A DNA stretch of 64,000 nucleotides from Rhododendron vialii (Eukaryota; Streptophyta; Magnoliopsida; Ericales; Ericaceae). Positions 35,494 through 47,587 of this stretch are shown here, piece by piece; position 1 is the stretch's first letter; the number at the start of each line of letters is the position of its first letter. Location: NCBI RefSeq assembly GCF_030253575.1, contig NC_080561.1, positions 36,637,564 to 36,701,563 of the forward strand, in the 5' to 3' direction. Below the pieces are notes generated by a model. The model worked only from the letters and a program-made list of their open reading frames with translations. It made no database searches and was not told where the DNA came from. Both the position numbers and the translations under genes were made by a program.

Positions 35494-38400
35494 ATGAATG
35501 TGGTGGGAAAAGTTGGGAGCTTAATATCGCAAGGCGTGTACTCTGTTGCCACCCCGTTCCATCCCTTTGGTGGTGCCGTCGATATAATTGCTGTCAAGCA
35601 GCAGGATGGCACGTTTCGTAGCACGCCTTGGTACGTGCGGTTCGGTAAATTTCAGGGTGTTCTTAAAGGGGCCGAAAAGATGGTTAGGATAACTGTTAAC
35701 GGCATCGAGGCTGATTTTCATATGCATCTTGACAATTCAGGAGAGGCATATTTTGTCAGGCAGGTGGGTTCTGGTGAAAGTGGGGATGCAAAAAGGGTTT
35801 CGAACGATTCTGGTAATTTGAACGTTGCACAAGAAAATAATAGCGTTAATGGAACCAACAGTGTTACTAGTGGAACGAATAACTCTAACGTTGAAACAGC
35901 TAATGAACAGCTTGAGAGGACAGAATCCGATAGCGGAAGGAGGTTCTATGAATTTGAAGATGAACAATCCTCTCTTGTGGATTCGGTTGAGCTATCAGAG
36001 TATGGGTCTAGTCGGTACGAGAGTTTAGATACCGTGGAACATTTTGTTGAATCACAGGGTTTGAGTTCAGAAGTGGTTTTGGTAAGCGTGGATGGTCACA
36101 TACTGACAGCACCCTTCTCCTCATCAGAAACGAGTGCTGATAATTTGCATATAAGCACCCCCCAGTTTCGTCTGGGCCCAGGCCAAGAAACTGAATTTGT
36201 TGAGGGCACGGCCGAATTCAGTGCAGGTGAAGATGTGTGGGGTGCTGATATATTAAGTGATTTGGGCACGTCTGCACCTGAAGTTAGTTGCAGTAACACT
36301 AGTAATGCTTCTACGCATCAGATGGAAGTTTGTGAAGGAGATAAGGAGCATCTTTTTCACTTTCAAGAAAATGAGAACATCACAAACATAGAGCTAGAGC
36401 TTTGTGTAGATAGTAATCCTAAAACTGCATCAGCTGGTATTAGGAGGGAAGATGTTTTCAAGAGCTGCTTGGAACTACCAGCATTGGCTCTGCACCATGG
36501 AAATTCCAACCAACAAGTTGTGGACCCCATATTAGAAATTTGTGAAACTGCAGACAATTTGGAGTCTCCTTACAGTTGCCAACTTGGCAATGGAACTAGA
36601 GATGGAGATGTTGGTGAATCAAGAAATGGAGATGGTTTAACTCACTCTAATTCAGATCCACAGGTTGAAGTTGAACTCATTGAGGAAAGAACAAGTTCAA
36701 GTTATATGGGTGTTGATAACGTCGCCATTGATTCTGTTTGCACCGATCAGAAACTAAAGGAGCCGGTTGACAAGGCCTTGGAAGTTGAAGGTGTACAATG
36801 TAGCCCGCAAGGGTCTGCTCCTGAAGGTGAATGCAGCAATAGTGAGGTTGTGGAAGGGGAAACACATACAGCAACTTCCGGTGATGAGATCAGAACTGAT
36901 TCGAGTAAGAGCTTTCCTGTTGGCATGACTATCATTATGACACTTTTATGCTCCGTTTGCTTCGAAGTAAAATAGTTTGCACATAAAATAATTGCAGAAA
37001 AGTATTATTTTTCATTTTGTTTTCTGGGGTTTGGTTCATGTGTGAAAATTTTTTACACAAAATATTCAGAGCTGTTTTTTATATCTTCAACAGCATGAAC
37101 GAATGGGCTTCACTTTAGTCTTTTCGGTCCCAATTCTAGGGCAATTAACCCGTAAGAACACATGGCTATGCAAGAATTTGTTGAGCTTACAATTTGCTTC
37201 TGGTGTCACCTACAATGATGCGTAAAAGATTGACTTAACGGAGATTTAGAACATGCGTTTTTGGATGTATGATGAAAGTTATCTTTCTGTGAAAATCTTT
37301 TGCTAAACTTTTTGAACATTTGAATTGAGGAACACAGTTTGGAAAAAAAAAATTAGGGTGAAATGAATGGAGCTGTATTGTTGCTTTATTCTGAAAGTAA
37401 TATTTCATGTAATTTTGCAGGGATTGAGCTATCTCTTTGTGGCAACTTGCTTCATGCTGGTATGGGTTTGAATGCGGCTGCTGAAGTGTTTAATTCACAT
37501 CGCATATCTGAGGGGGCATTCAAAACTTCTGCAGCATCAATTGCCAAGAATGAAAACTTAGTTGTCAGATTTCAAGACAGGTACTTGTCATGGGATAAAG
37601 CTGCTCCAATAGTTCTTGGATTTGCTGCATATGGGTTAGATTTACCTGTTGATCCCAAAGATGCAATTCCTGTGGGGCAAGATGGTTCTAGTGTCACTTC
37701 CACTCCTTCTGGGCGCAGATGGAGGCTGTGGCCCAGTCCATTTAGAAGGGTCAAAACACTTGAGCACACTACCAGTAACGCATCTAGTGAAGAGGTGTTT
37801 GTTGATTCTGAGTCTGGGTCACAGAATCAACCTTTTGAACAAGCTCCTCCAACACCTACCGGTGGAAGTGAATCCCCGCACAAGCAACTTGTGAGGACAA
37901 ACGTCCCCACTACAGAGCAAATAGCATCATTAAATTTGCAAGAAGGACAAAATATGGTGACTTTCAGTTTCTCTACCAGAGTCTTGGGAACACAACAGGT
38001 CTGTCAACCATTTCCATTTTAGTGACTGCAATTTCAAGATGATGAGCGTTGACCACTTTCTTTGGCTTCCTTCTTATTTCAATTGCTCACACGTATTCTC
38101 TTTCAACAGGTTGATGCTCATATTTACTTGTGGAAGTGGAATGCACGAATTGTGATTTCAGATGTTGATGGGACGATTACCAAGTGAGATATACTGGTTC
38201 CAAATCTTTTGGCTATTAACTTGTCGCAACATGTTAAATAACATTCGATATATTATAAACATGGATAAAGTCTATAGAACAGAGGGATTTGACCTAGTTC
38301 AGACAGCCCAACCTGCCAATTCTCAAGAAAGTATATATTACGCAGCAAGGTGCAAAGGCGCAAGGACATATTGTGCATAGCTGTCTTTTTTGTATGTTAA

Positions 38401-41400
38401 GATAAGGAATTGTGCAATCTTAATAATGATATTCATATTTCTAGTCAACGTTAAAGCTCCATAAACTGCAAATATCAAGATAAAGCTCCATAAATAGCAT
38501 GTATCAACATGTTCTCCTATTACTTTTTTCCAACTTCAATGTGTTAGTTCATTGTTCCTATGATATTTCTGTGTATTAGAAGTTGTGACATTGCGCACTT
38601 TATGTTGGCCTACTTAAAATTTGATGGTATATCATTGTAGGAATAGTGCACAAATGTATATTCGGAATATGGATGCATTGCTATAAGTATGAATTTGACT
38701 TAATTTGGAATCTGGTATGCTGATTTAGAATACGGATGGGCGAAGGCTGATTTAGATTACTGAGAATGCTGTAAGCTAGTTTGGCTTTTGAGAATGCCAA
38801 AGGCATTTAAGGACGGAGAAAGGTTTAATACATATGTCTTAGAAATGGAAATCTTTATATCTGGGGTTTAATAAAATAATAAATAGCTTACCCTTTGTTA
38901 AGGGAGGAGCATGTGGGTTAATTGATTGTGAAAATTGGAAAAAATAGTTGAGGTGTTGGAGATGAGTATAGAAACTTGGCTTAAAGGTACAAAATATCCA
39001 TCTCAACCTTGATGCTAAAGATGATTCTTTTATTTAAGCTGGTCTCAAGCTTAGATGAAGGCCATCTTGTTGTATTACAACCTGTCAATGCAAGTAAATG
39101 GGATGATATTGATTGTTTGGCTGTTTTATTATAGTGATTCAGAAACCGATGCTAAAAGAGGTTTTGTGAGGATGAGTTTGAGGATGTATTCTCTTGGGGA
39201 CAGAGTGTTATTTGGGCCTTGTTTTCTTCTCTCTTTGAGGGGATCCCACTGTTTTTTACCCACATAGATTGGAGGGCGGTATGATTTGTAGCTGCTAGAG
39301 GATTTGTCTGGTTATGCTTGTTCCTATTCTGATTTGGTTTTCATTGGCGGACTGCTCATTCCCTTTTCTTGTACATATATTCTCTATATTATTGGTTATG
39401 TTTGTTACGATCCACAGACAAAATAGTTGGTTAACTTGGTTATTTGTAACGAACTGCAGGTAGTGCATCCTTAATCATTATTTCTTTTGGACATGAATAA
39501 ATAGATTAGTAAGCTCAATGATGTTCAAGCTAAGACAAACAATTGATTATATTTTTTAATTTGCATCCATTGTCGCAGTCAGGTATAGATTACATTGACT
39601 TTTACACCATGTTGATGCTTGTTTTGCAGGTCTGATGTTCTTGGTCAGTTCATGCCTTTGGTTGGAAAGGATTGGACACAGTCTGGGGTAGCTCGGCTTT
39701 TCTCTGCAATTAAGGTATGTTTTGGCTATTAGTTACAAAAAAAATTTTGTTTCCCTACTTATAATGTTTTTAAGAATGAGTCTCATCCAAAAGGAAGTTG
39801 AATTGGAGAGGTGACTGTGGTCTTTTAAACTCTTCATCTTGGTGGTTAGTGATGGAGTTAGTTCTCTGAAATGAAATATAGCAAATCTAGGGGGCAGGAC
39901 AATTTTGGAATCATACTTTTTTGATATATGAAATTCCACCATTATGGTCAAGGATTGTTCCACCATTTCAAGGGGGCAACGTTACTAGTAATTTAGCTCA
40001 ATTAAAAGCAGTTTGATGCACTTATCAAATGCCAAACCTGTTGGTGATATTGGTGGTTCATCTGAGTTCACAACCAGAAGCTGGTTGAGTGATGACATCA
40101 CATATGATATATTCCGGGTTCTTTGCCTTTTTACTGGCAACTTTCACTCCAATTTCCTCAGTTATTCTGTTGTCCCATGGTAACTGTACCATTACCATAT
40201 ATTTGTTACTATTTACTGTAGGCTCCAAGGGGTGCAGCCTATTACGAAAAGAAGACCCATATCAAGGCCTTTACAAGATTCTAAAATTGGTTCAAGTAGG
40301 GCTTTAAATGAACCACGCCATTAGCGAATTGTTCGAGCCTCGGCTCGGTAAGGGCTCATTCAATTCCTTTACTAAACGAACCCAAATCCAATCCAAGCCT
40401 CATTTTTAGCCTTGTTATAAACGAGCTGAGCCCAAACCTACGAGTATTCGGTTCGATTAGGCTCGCGAATCCAGGATCAAAATACCATACTCCCTCCATC
40501 TCATTTTGTTTGCTTCCTACAGGAGACCGTGCCATTTTGAACTTCAAAAATAAAGTACTTCCCAAAATTATTTTCTGATTTTTTTGCACCATTCAGAAGA
40601 TCTCAATGAGTACTTTCGAACGGTATCAAAAAGTTCAAAAATTATCCTTGAAACCAACTTATTTTTTAAGGTCAAAATGATACGACTTTTTGTAACAAGC
40701 AAACAAAATAGAACAGAGGCAGTAAGAATGTTTTGGAGGATTATTCATAGATTGTATTTTAGTAGGGTGCATTGTTACAGATATACTCCATCATACAAGG
40801 TTTTTGTTGATCATGTTCTTGATGGATTTAATTTTTTTTAATGTTTTGGCTTATATTAGGTAATATTGAAAGTGGTAATACCCACTTTCTTTTGAGTTTT
40901 AATCTAGATGAAATACGTTTTGTGGTTTGAGATTTCCTTAACAGCAATACTTGTTTTTGAACACTAATAATAGTCCTTCCATTTTCAATTCTATTTGTGA
41001 TTGTTATTCAGAGCAATTTTGTTCACCCTCGGGAGGGTATGCTCATTCCGTGTCTCACCTTGCTAATCAAAATCGTTCAGTTTTTTCAGATTCATTTTCT
41101 AGGAGACTTTGTCAAAATTCAGCTCAATCGAAAATTGATTAGTGCTTCCTCTAGGAGTTTATTTATTTTCTTTGAAATTCTTGGCTGAAAAACTAAAATA
41201 TTAGATCAAACGCCTAATCATATTCAATTAAGCTGTATTTTTTCATAGTCTTCTAAGTTCTAACAAATGAATTTAGACAGCCAAACAAAAAAAATGAATT
41301 TAGACAAAATAATGGTTTCGATTATCATAGTGAATCACGGAATGAGCATACCTTCGCAAGGGTGAACAAAATTGCTCTTGATGGTTATTGCATGTCTAAA

Positions 41401-44400
41401 ATTCAGTATCTGATATTGAACTTTCTTTACTTCAGGAGAACGGGTATCAGCTGCTTTTCTTGAGTGCGCGTGCAATTGTTCAAGCATATCTAACTAGAAG
41501 TTTTCTACTCAATCTCAAACAGGTAATTGAATGTCTTATATTGTGGTTATTGGCAATTGTTACTATTAGTTACCCGTCAAGGGAACCATCAGCTGGGACG
41601 CTGTTGGTAGGCAACAGGACCAGTCGTTTAAATTTGTAGTTTTGAGCATAATAAGTGGTCTTTTAGCTCCCTTAAACATCAAACCCTTGAGATCCCTCTC
41701 CATTTGCTATCTTATCTGTGTTAATGGTTATGGTACCATGCTAAAAGAACTAAATAAGCTGAACTTTATTTACTTCATAAATTATTACAGGATGGAAAAG
41801 CTTTACCCAGTGGTCCTGTTGTTATTTCACCCGATGGTCTGTTTCCCTCACTGTTCCGAGAAGGTGAGCTCCTATTTCTCTTGGTGATAATTGCCTCTAA
41901 TATGTAATGAACTGCTTTAACCTGTAATAGATAATGCGGAACAGCTTTATGCTGAGACAAGTAAGTTAAGATGCAAAAACTCCGCTTATAATTCATGAAT
42001 ATTGTGTCTACTCTTTTAATGGATTTAGTGGGTAAGAAGTTTCCCCAAAATCAGGCAAGCAGTAGGAAATTTTTAGGGAGGAAAATTGTCTTGAGGGAAA
42101 TAAGTCAAGTTCAAACTTACTAGTTTCAAGTATTGGCTTTTTGCTCAAATTTGTTGGAAGGAACTTTTTCCCTGTTGTTTTGATAAGTAACAGTAAATTC
42201 GTTTATGTAGTGCCAAAAAGAAAGGTTGCAACCCTGTACCCTCTATGTATACTGAACTGTTTGGCTGCTATCAAAAGATTGACTGCAAAAAGAAAAACTA
42301 GACTAAAAAGAGTCATTCTCTAAACATGGATTATGTGCTGATTCGGAAGAAGAGCGAAGGAATTATTTTGCAGTAGCGTTCTAATATCGATGACTGAAGT
42401 TTGCAACTTTTTGTACACGCATGCACTGCATGCTGTTTGAATTGTTATAATGTGGTTAATTGAAGTGTGGAAATACCGTGTGCAACAGTCCCTATGACTT
42501 GAAGATAATATATGTTCCTTAGTTTTCTTTGTCCTTGTTGAAGGAGCAATGGTGATAGGGTGGATATCCAGCAAAGTTATTAGCCCATTCTAACTTTTGG
42601 CTAAAGCAACTGGGCTTCTCACAAAGTTGATTGTAAATTTGGAAAAACTATTTCTCAACCTCACTATGTTGAGAGGTATAGCATATGTGATAATTACAGA
42701 TTACCTAGAAAGACCACTTATTTTTTGTTCCATGGCATGGAGGTAGACGACCACTTATTTTGGAAACTGATAACACGTAACCACCTATTCATGCACTGGA
42801 CATGGCCCGCTAGCATGACTCTGGAGTATGTAGGTTACAACTTCAAGGGACCTACCATTGAACCTTTTCTATTTGAAGCTGGTTGGGGTTTTCTGTGTTT
42901 GTTTTGTTTTTTCTTTTTTACTATATTTGGGGTTGGGTGGGGGGAATGAGGGTTAAGGGTATGGACAAATACTACACCCCAGTTTTGTGGTGGACTCTTC
43001 ATTCTGACCAATAACTAATAGCAAAAACACTTGCAGCATTGGGAATGCTCATGGTGGGAAATTTGTTCCCCCCCACCCCCCTCTTCTTGGGTAAGAACAT
43101 CCGTTACAATGGGAGATTTCTTATGCTGAAAGAAGTAGATTTGTATAATCATGTTATATTATGTCAGCAGCTCAGAGCTGCTTCCTTAGGTTTCTACTTA
43201 CATCAGAAATCTTTTACTTTGTGTTCGGTCCAATCGTTTTTTTGCTATACAACTGGGGTAGGATTCCATGTGAGGTGTCTGGTAGCATACAAGGAGACTT
43301 TGACCTCAAGCTGAAACCTTCACTCTGCCTTTGTCATTTGTTGTTCAGTCACTGACTCATCAAATCAGAAGCTAGGGAATTTTTTTATGCACACTCTAGT
43401 TTAAGGTATTGCATATCTGCATGAGTTGTTACTATTCCCCTGGCTTCTTATAAGAGGAAATAAAAAGAATTTTAAGTTTATTTTTAATCCAATGTTTGGT
43501 TTGTCGTATGACAGTGATAAGGAGAGCACCTCATGAGTTCAAGATCGCGTGTTTAGAGGTAATTCTTGGGGGTGCCAAATCATTTGAGTCATTAGTATGC
43601 TGTCAAACTTTTGTCTATAGCGATTTCATCAACTTTTTCAGCTGAAAATTGATGTCTTATGCAGGATATTAAGGCACTCTTTCCTCCTGAGTACAATCCA
43701 TTCTATGCGGGATTCGGAAACAGAGACACTGATGAACTCAGTTACAGGAAAATTGGTATCCCCAAGGGCAAAATCTTTATCATTAATCCTAAGGTACTTG
43801 TCTTCTTGGACAGTTCTTTACAAATGCAGTTTTGTGTACAGAATTTTCACACGGAATGGTGTGGCCATTTTGAACCAAAACAACCTCCATCGGGACTCAT
43901 AATGTCAAAATGCCAATGCTATCCGACTTTTGTTTTCCTCCCTCTTTTCTGAATAGTTCCATTTAAACTGACAGGGTGAGGTGGCCATCAGTCATCGCAT
44001 TGATGTGAAGTCATATACCTCTTTACACACACTGGTTAATGACATGTTCCCACCAACATCAATGGTTGAGCAGGTAAAGCATACTGAGTTCGTATTTGGG
44101 AAAATGACGGCCAAGGACGTGTTTTGATAATTAATACCCGTTAAGGACATTTTTAGCATTAACAAATGTTCTCAGTTTGTCCTTAACGGGTATTAATTAT
44201 CAAAACACGTCCTGGGCCGTCATTTTGCCCTCGTATTTCCCATTTGAAAATAAATCAGGAAAAAGAGAATATACAATATATGGGCAGTGTTTGGAGACTA
44301 ATAGTGGACAGTTATATAGTATCATAGTGTAAAATATCCGATCAGATAAATAGCATCTGAATAATAGTACAGCGAACACCCGATGGTTTCACCCATTAGA

Positions 44401-44601
44401 TTTGATGCTTATATCATGTCAAACAAATGGCCTTTTAAGTCACATAAGCTCCGAATTTTGTTAGAATTACTGAGTCTCGTACTTTCTTTTTTCTCCGCTG
44501 ATTCTCATTCTAACCACTCAATCTTTGGGTCTTGATTAACTTTGCAGGAAGATTTCAATTCATGGAATTACTGGAGAATGCCATTGCCAGATGTTGAGTG
44601 A
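35494..44601 (+). CDS. PAH1: Phosphatidate phosphatase PAH1-type (plant lipin), ten exons
   Basis: Exons: 35494-36904, 37421-37998, 38110-38183, 39630-39714, 41436-41522, 41791-41863, 43515-43558, 43665-43793, 43975-44073, 44548-44601 (TGA at the end). They total 2,634 nt, 877 residues (Arabidopsis PAH1 about 904), all GT/AG and in phase. The N-lipin domain is at about residues 1-100 ([49 protein letters not shown]), followed by a long acidic linker of low conservation. The C-terminal LNS2/HAD domain starts near residue 655, with the catalytic DVDGT at 681-685, [19 protein letters not shown] and [10 protein letters not shown]. The end [12 protein letters not shown] is typical. The enzyme dephosphorylates phosphatidate to diacylglycerol (Mg2+ dependent) at the ER and restrains phospholipid synthesis. 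The N-terminus is closer to PAH1 than PAH2 as I recall them. The first-exon frame runs on to 36,975, but the GTAAGA donor at 36,905 is the one that keeps phase. Confidence 0.95.
40490..40722. mobile_element. Stowaway-type MITE in lipin intron 4
   Basis: The ends CTCCCTCCATCTCATTTTG and CAAAATAGAACAGAGGCAG are inverted repeats flanked by TA (40,488-40,489 and 40,723-40,724). The length is 233 bp. Just before it, about 40,310-40,475 carries CGAGCC/GGCTCG-rich sequence of a different repeat type. Confidence 0.85.
41011..41377. mobile_element. MITE with GAGCAATTTTGTTCACCC ends in lipin intron 4
   Basis: The left end GAGCAATTTTGTTCACCCTC and the continuing TATGCTCATTCCGTG pair with CACGGAATGAGCATA and GGGTGAACAAAATTGCTC on the right, giving about 40 bp of inverted repeat. 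The interior is AT-rich and has a second inner inverted pair (CTAATCAAAATCG / CGATTATCATAG region, weak). The target duplication is not clear. Confidence 0.75.
44098..44230. mobile_element. Perfectly folding 133-bp MITE in lipin intron 9 (8-bp target duplication)
   Basis: The arms 44,101-44,149 and 44,178-44,226 are inverted repeats of about 49 bp with only one or two mismatches (AAAATGACGGCC... / ...GGCCGTCATTTT), with a ~28-bp loop. TCGTATTT occurs on both sides (44,090-44,097 and 44,231-44,238), an 8-bp target duplication of the hAT kind. The near-identity of the arms indicates a young insertion. Confidence 0.8.
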
Positions 44602-45258
44602 GGAGCTCTTCCTTGGAATTGCTTTGGTTGTAGGTAGGGTGTAAACTGGCTTGGAATGTCATACTGCATTCATTTCCAGCATCACTACAATTTTTTCCCA
44701 AAATTCATCCGAGTAGAGGCTGCTCAGTGGCCCATTTTTTACCGGCGCTGATGTAAAGTTTGTAAACATAATTGAGCGTATACTCGAGATAGACCATACA
44801 ACTTTCTTAGTGAATTAAGTTATCATGACGAAGTGTCCAAGTCGTGCTTTCTCTCTAGCTCATCTCTTTTAGTTTTGAATCATTGCTCTTTATTATTTGA
44901 GAGGCCCGACGTGTTAGGATCATAGGTTTCTAAAGGGGTTGTTAAAGAAGGTGAAAAGATAAAATAAGAAGCGATGAAGCTATATAGTTACTCCATTCGG
45001 ATTTCATCTAAAGATATTGCAAAAATGAAATGGGGCTAGAACTGTTTTTGGGGATAATGTAAGGTTCTTGGAAAGAAATTAAAAAATAGTGTGATGAGAA
45101 GAGCAATGCCAGGACACAATTTTAAGCCACCACTCTGGATACAATTACTCAAAACCGTACACTAGTGTACGTGGATCTACATATATTGGACGGCTTCAAT
45201 CACACTTAATTACAATTTATACCTGTCCATGTGTTTGAAATAATTTGGTTGACATTAC

Positions 45259-45415
45259 CATTGAAATCCATTGTTGTAAACTATAAAAGCACAATTGAGT
45301 TGACGAAAAGGGAAGGGTAACATTGAAATCCGGTGTAAAGTAGTTTAAGGGCACAATTAAGTAGACGAAAAGGATAACATTGAAATCCGTTATAAACTAT
45401 AAGGGCACAATTGTG
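45259..45415. repeat. Three-copy ~60-bp tandem repeat
   Basis: CATTGAAATCC starts units at 45,259, 45,321 and 45,378 (spacing 62 and 57 bp). Each continues with (G/A)TAAACTATAAGGGCACAATT-like and GACGAAAAGG-like blocks. It is non-coding. Confidence 0.8.
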
Positions 45416-45903
45416 ACATGGCAGATTTTATAGTGACGATTTTGAAACTTGATGTATTTCGACGAGAATGGCAACATCAATTTATTATTTTTCACAAAGC
45501 CAAATAATCGATAATCAAACCCACTTTCATAATTATTTACATGTTCACGTCCATACAAATCAAAATATATCCATCAAATCTTATTCACGAAACATACAAA
45601 TTAAAATATATCCATCAAATCTTATTCACGAAATAGAGGAAACTATATTTGATTTGGATTTGCGCATAACCAAACGAAGATGTGATTAACCACCAAACCC
45701 AAAGAAAGATATTATTCTTTTTAGAATACTGTCTATTTATTTTTACATTCAGAATATATCTATTATCTAGTGTAGTTCTATCTAAGGTAATAAGAAAATA
45801 AATCTCAAATAAAATTCACTCAAAACGAAGAATATTTAAAAAAAAAGTCTTTCATCTTTAATGAACTTTATAACATTTTTTGTGTTATAAAGATTGCTCA
45901 TTA

Positions 45904-46119
45904 CTCTCTCCGTCTTGGTCATGTATTTCATTTTGGAACGTTCCAAAATGTTTGTCCTCTTTCAAATGTCAAACCAAAAAGTGTGTACTTTTACATATAA
46001 ACCATCCCTCATTAATGATTAAATTTTTTTTGAAAGAGGGGATAAAGAGTGACATTGAAAATTAAAACTAATCAAAGTTGGATTCCCTTTACAGGATTGG
46101 CAATATGGGACGAAGAGAG
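45904..46119. mobile_element. Stowaway-type MITE
   Basis: The ends CTCTCTCCGTCTTGG and GGGACGAAGAGAG are inverted and flanked by TA (45,902-45,903 and 46,120-46,121). Inside, TTTTGGAACGTTCCAAAATG at 45,932-45,951 is a perfect short palindrome. Confidence 0.8.
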
Positions 46120-47320
46120 TATGGTTTCTTTGTTATGTTATTATTTATGTAAAATTATCTTTTATAATTTTCTCTCACACATAAACAGGATAATTTCATA
46201 ATCTTTACATAAATTAAAAGGAAAATGTATTTGGATATTGGGAGAGTATGAGAATCAATTTTGGATATTTAAGGCAAATAATTTTCACTCTCTTTTTGCT
46301 ATTCACATTCCCTCTTCTGTCCTTATTATGAATTTACAATATAGTACTTCGACGTGTGAAAAAGTGTATTAAAAGAAAAGACATCATAGTAAATCCATGT
46401 GAATAAAAAAAAAAAAAATGCGTGCTGTCCAAAATATTGGACACTTTCACTATTCCAGTCCTACGAAAAAATGATCTATGTCTTTTAACTCATATTGTTT
46501 TGCATAAGCAATATGAATCTTGTTTGATAGTAAATTTCAATTAGTTCTGTTAAACAAAATTTTGAAAATCGCCCAATACATTATGATTTGGAAGATATAG
46601 ACAATTTTAAAATGATGTGCATTACCAAACTTGTCTAATACAATATTATGGAACGGAGAGAGCGTGAATTATTAAAAAAAAGCGTGAAAATCACTGTCGG
46701 GATAAAGTGGTGATCTGTTGCGGTTTCCATGAAATGTGAACCGTAGATTTGTAGACACGTGATGAAATCGTAGGTGCGGAACAGAGGGTCGAAGACTTTA
46801 ATTCCCGCCTAATCTGTCCCAAAGGGCAATACGGTAAACTCACAATTCAAACAATAAAACTACAGGTACAACAAAAGCACACTCCGTTGTGTGGGAATCA
46901 TCTCGAGAACCCCACATAAATTAAAGATCGGAGACTCTTAATTAATTTAAAATATATTTTTTAAGCATCCCCGTAAAAATATATGCTCATTCCAATGTTG
47001 GTAAAAGTTTGATCGATTTTTTACCGTGGCTGGTTTTGCCACTCCATATTTTTATTAGCACCACTCTACTGCAAGTGTATTTTTGGTGCAAAAATACGTA
47101 AAGGAGTGGCGTTAACAAAAAAAATAGAATGACAAAATCATTTCCCTTTTTACTCAATTTTTTTAACAAAATTGATTAAGAATTCGATCAAGTACTTATC
47201 GATATCCGAAAGAGCTTATTTTTCACAAGATTCTTATTAAATGATTTTAAACGAATTGAGCACATTTACGTGATACTTTGAGTTGGGTCCCACGCAATTT
47301 GCAAATGGTATACCTGCCCA

Positions 47321-47326
47321 TATATA
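47321..47326 (+). promoter_or_regulatory. Probable TATA box of the coiled-coil protein gene
   Basis: TATATA in CCCATATATAGCAGG lies about 265 bp upstream of the start codon at 47,588. A CT-rich leader with (TC)n at 47,410-47,426 follows. Spacing and context fit a plant core promoter with a leader of roughly 230 nt. Confidence 0.5.
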
Positions 47327-47587
47327 GCAGGACTCCAATTCAAAACGCGAAACGGTAGGCGGAAGACTCGCACGGCTTTATTACACGGGCACGCAAATAC
47401 ACCCATCACCTCTCTCTCTCTCTCTCGCACATACAAACACGCACACACACTAATCCAACGAAACCAGTTTATACATTTGATCTGAATCAAAGAATTCATC
47501 GCGTATGCAGAAACACATACATTGTCTGCGTAACTATATCTATCTATCTTTGATTTGGGGTGAAAAGGAAGAGAGAGGGTGGTGGCC

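Larger units (their letters stand above)
44602..47300. other. Intergenic region between lipin and coiled-coil genes
   Basis: The start holds the lipin 3' untranslated region. There is a three-copy tandem repeat at 45,259-45,415 and a Stowaway element at 45,904-46,119. Around 45,545-45,630 a ~44-bp AT-rich unit (ATATATCCATCAAATCTTATTC) is duplicated. No gene is supported. Confidence 0.6.

Noticed and set aside
36905..36975. Last 23 codons of the 493-codon lipin frame as coding sequence
   Set aside because: The GTAAGA donor at 36,905 is the one that joins in phase to the next exon and leads to the conserved [10 protein letters not shown] segment; the continuation is intron.
18088..44601. Functional pairing of the divergent GAUT7 and PAH1 genes through a shared promoter
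   Set aside because: The start codons are about 6 kb apart with several MITEs between them, too far for a typical bidirectional promoter, and the pathways are unrelated.
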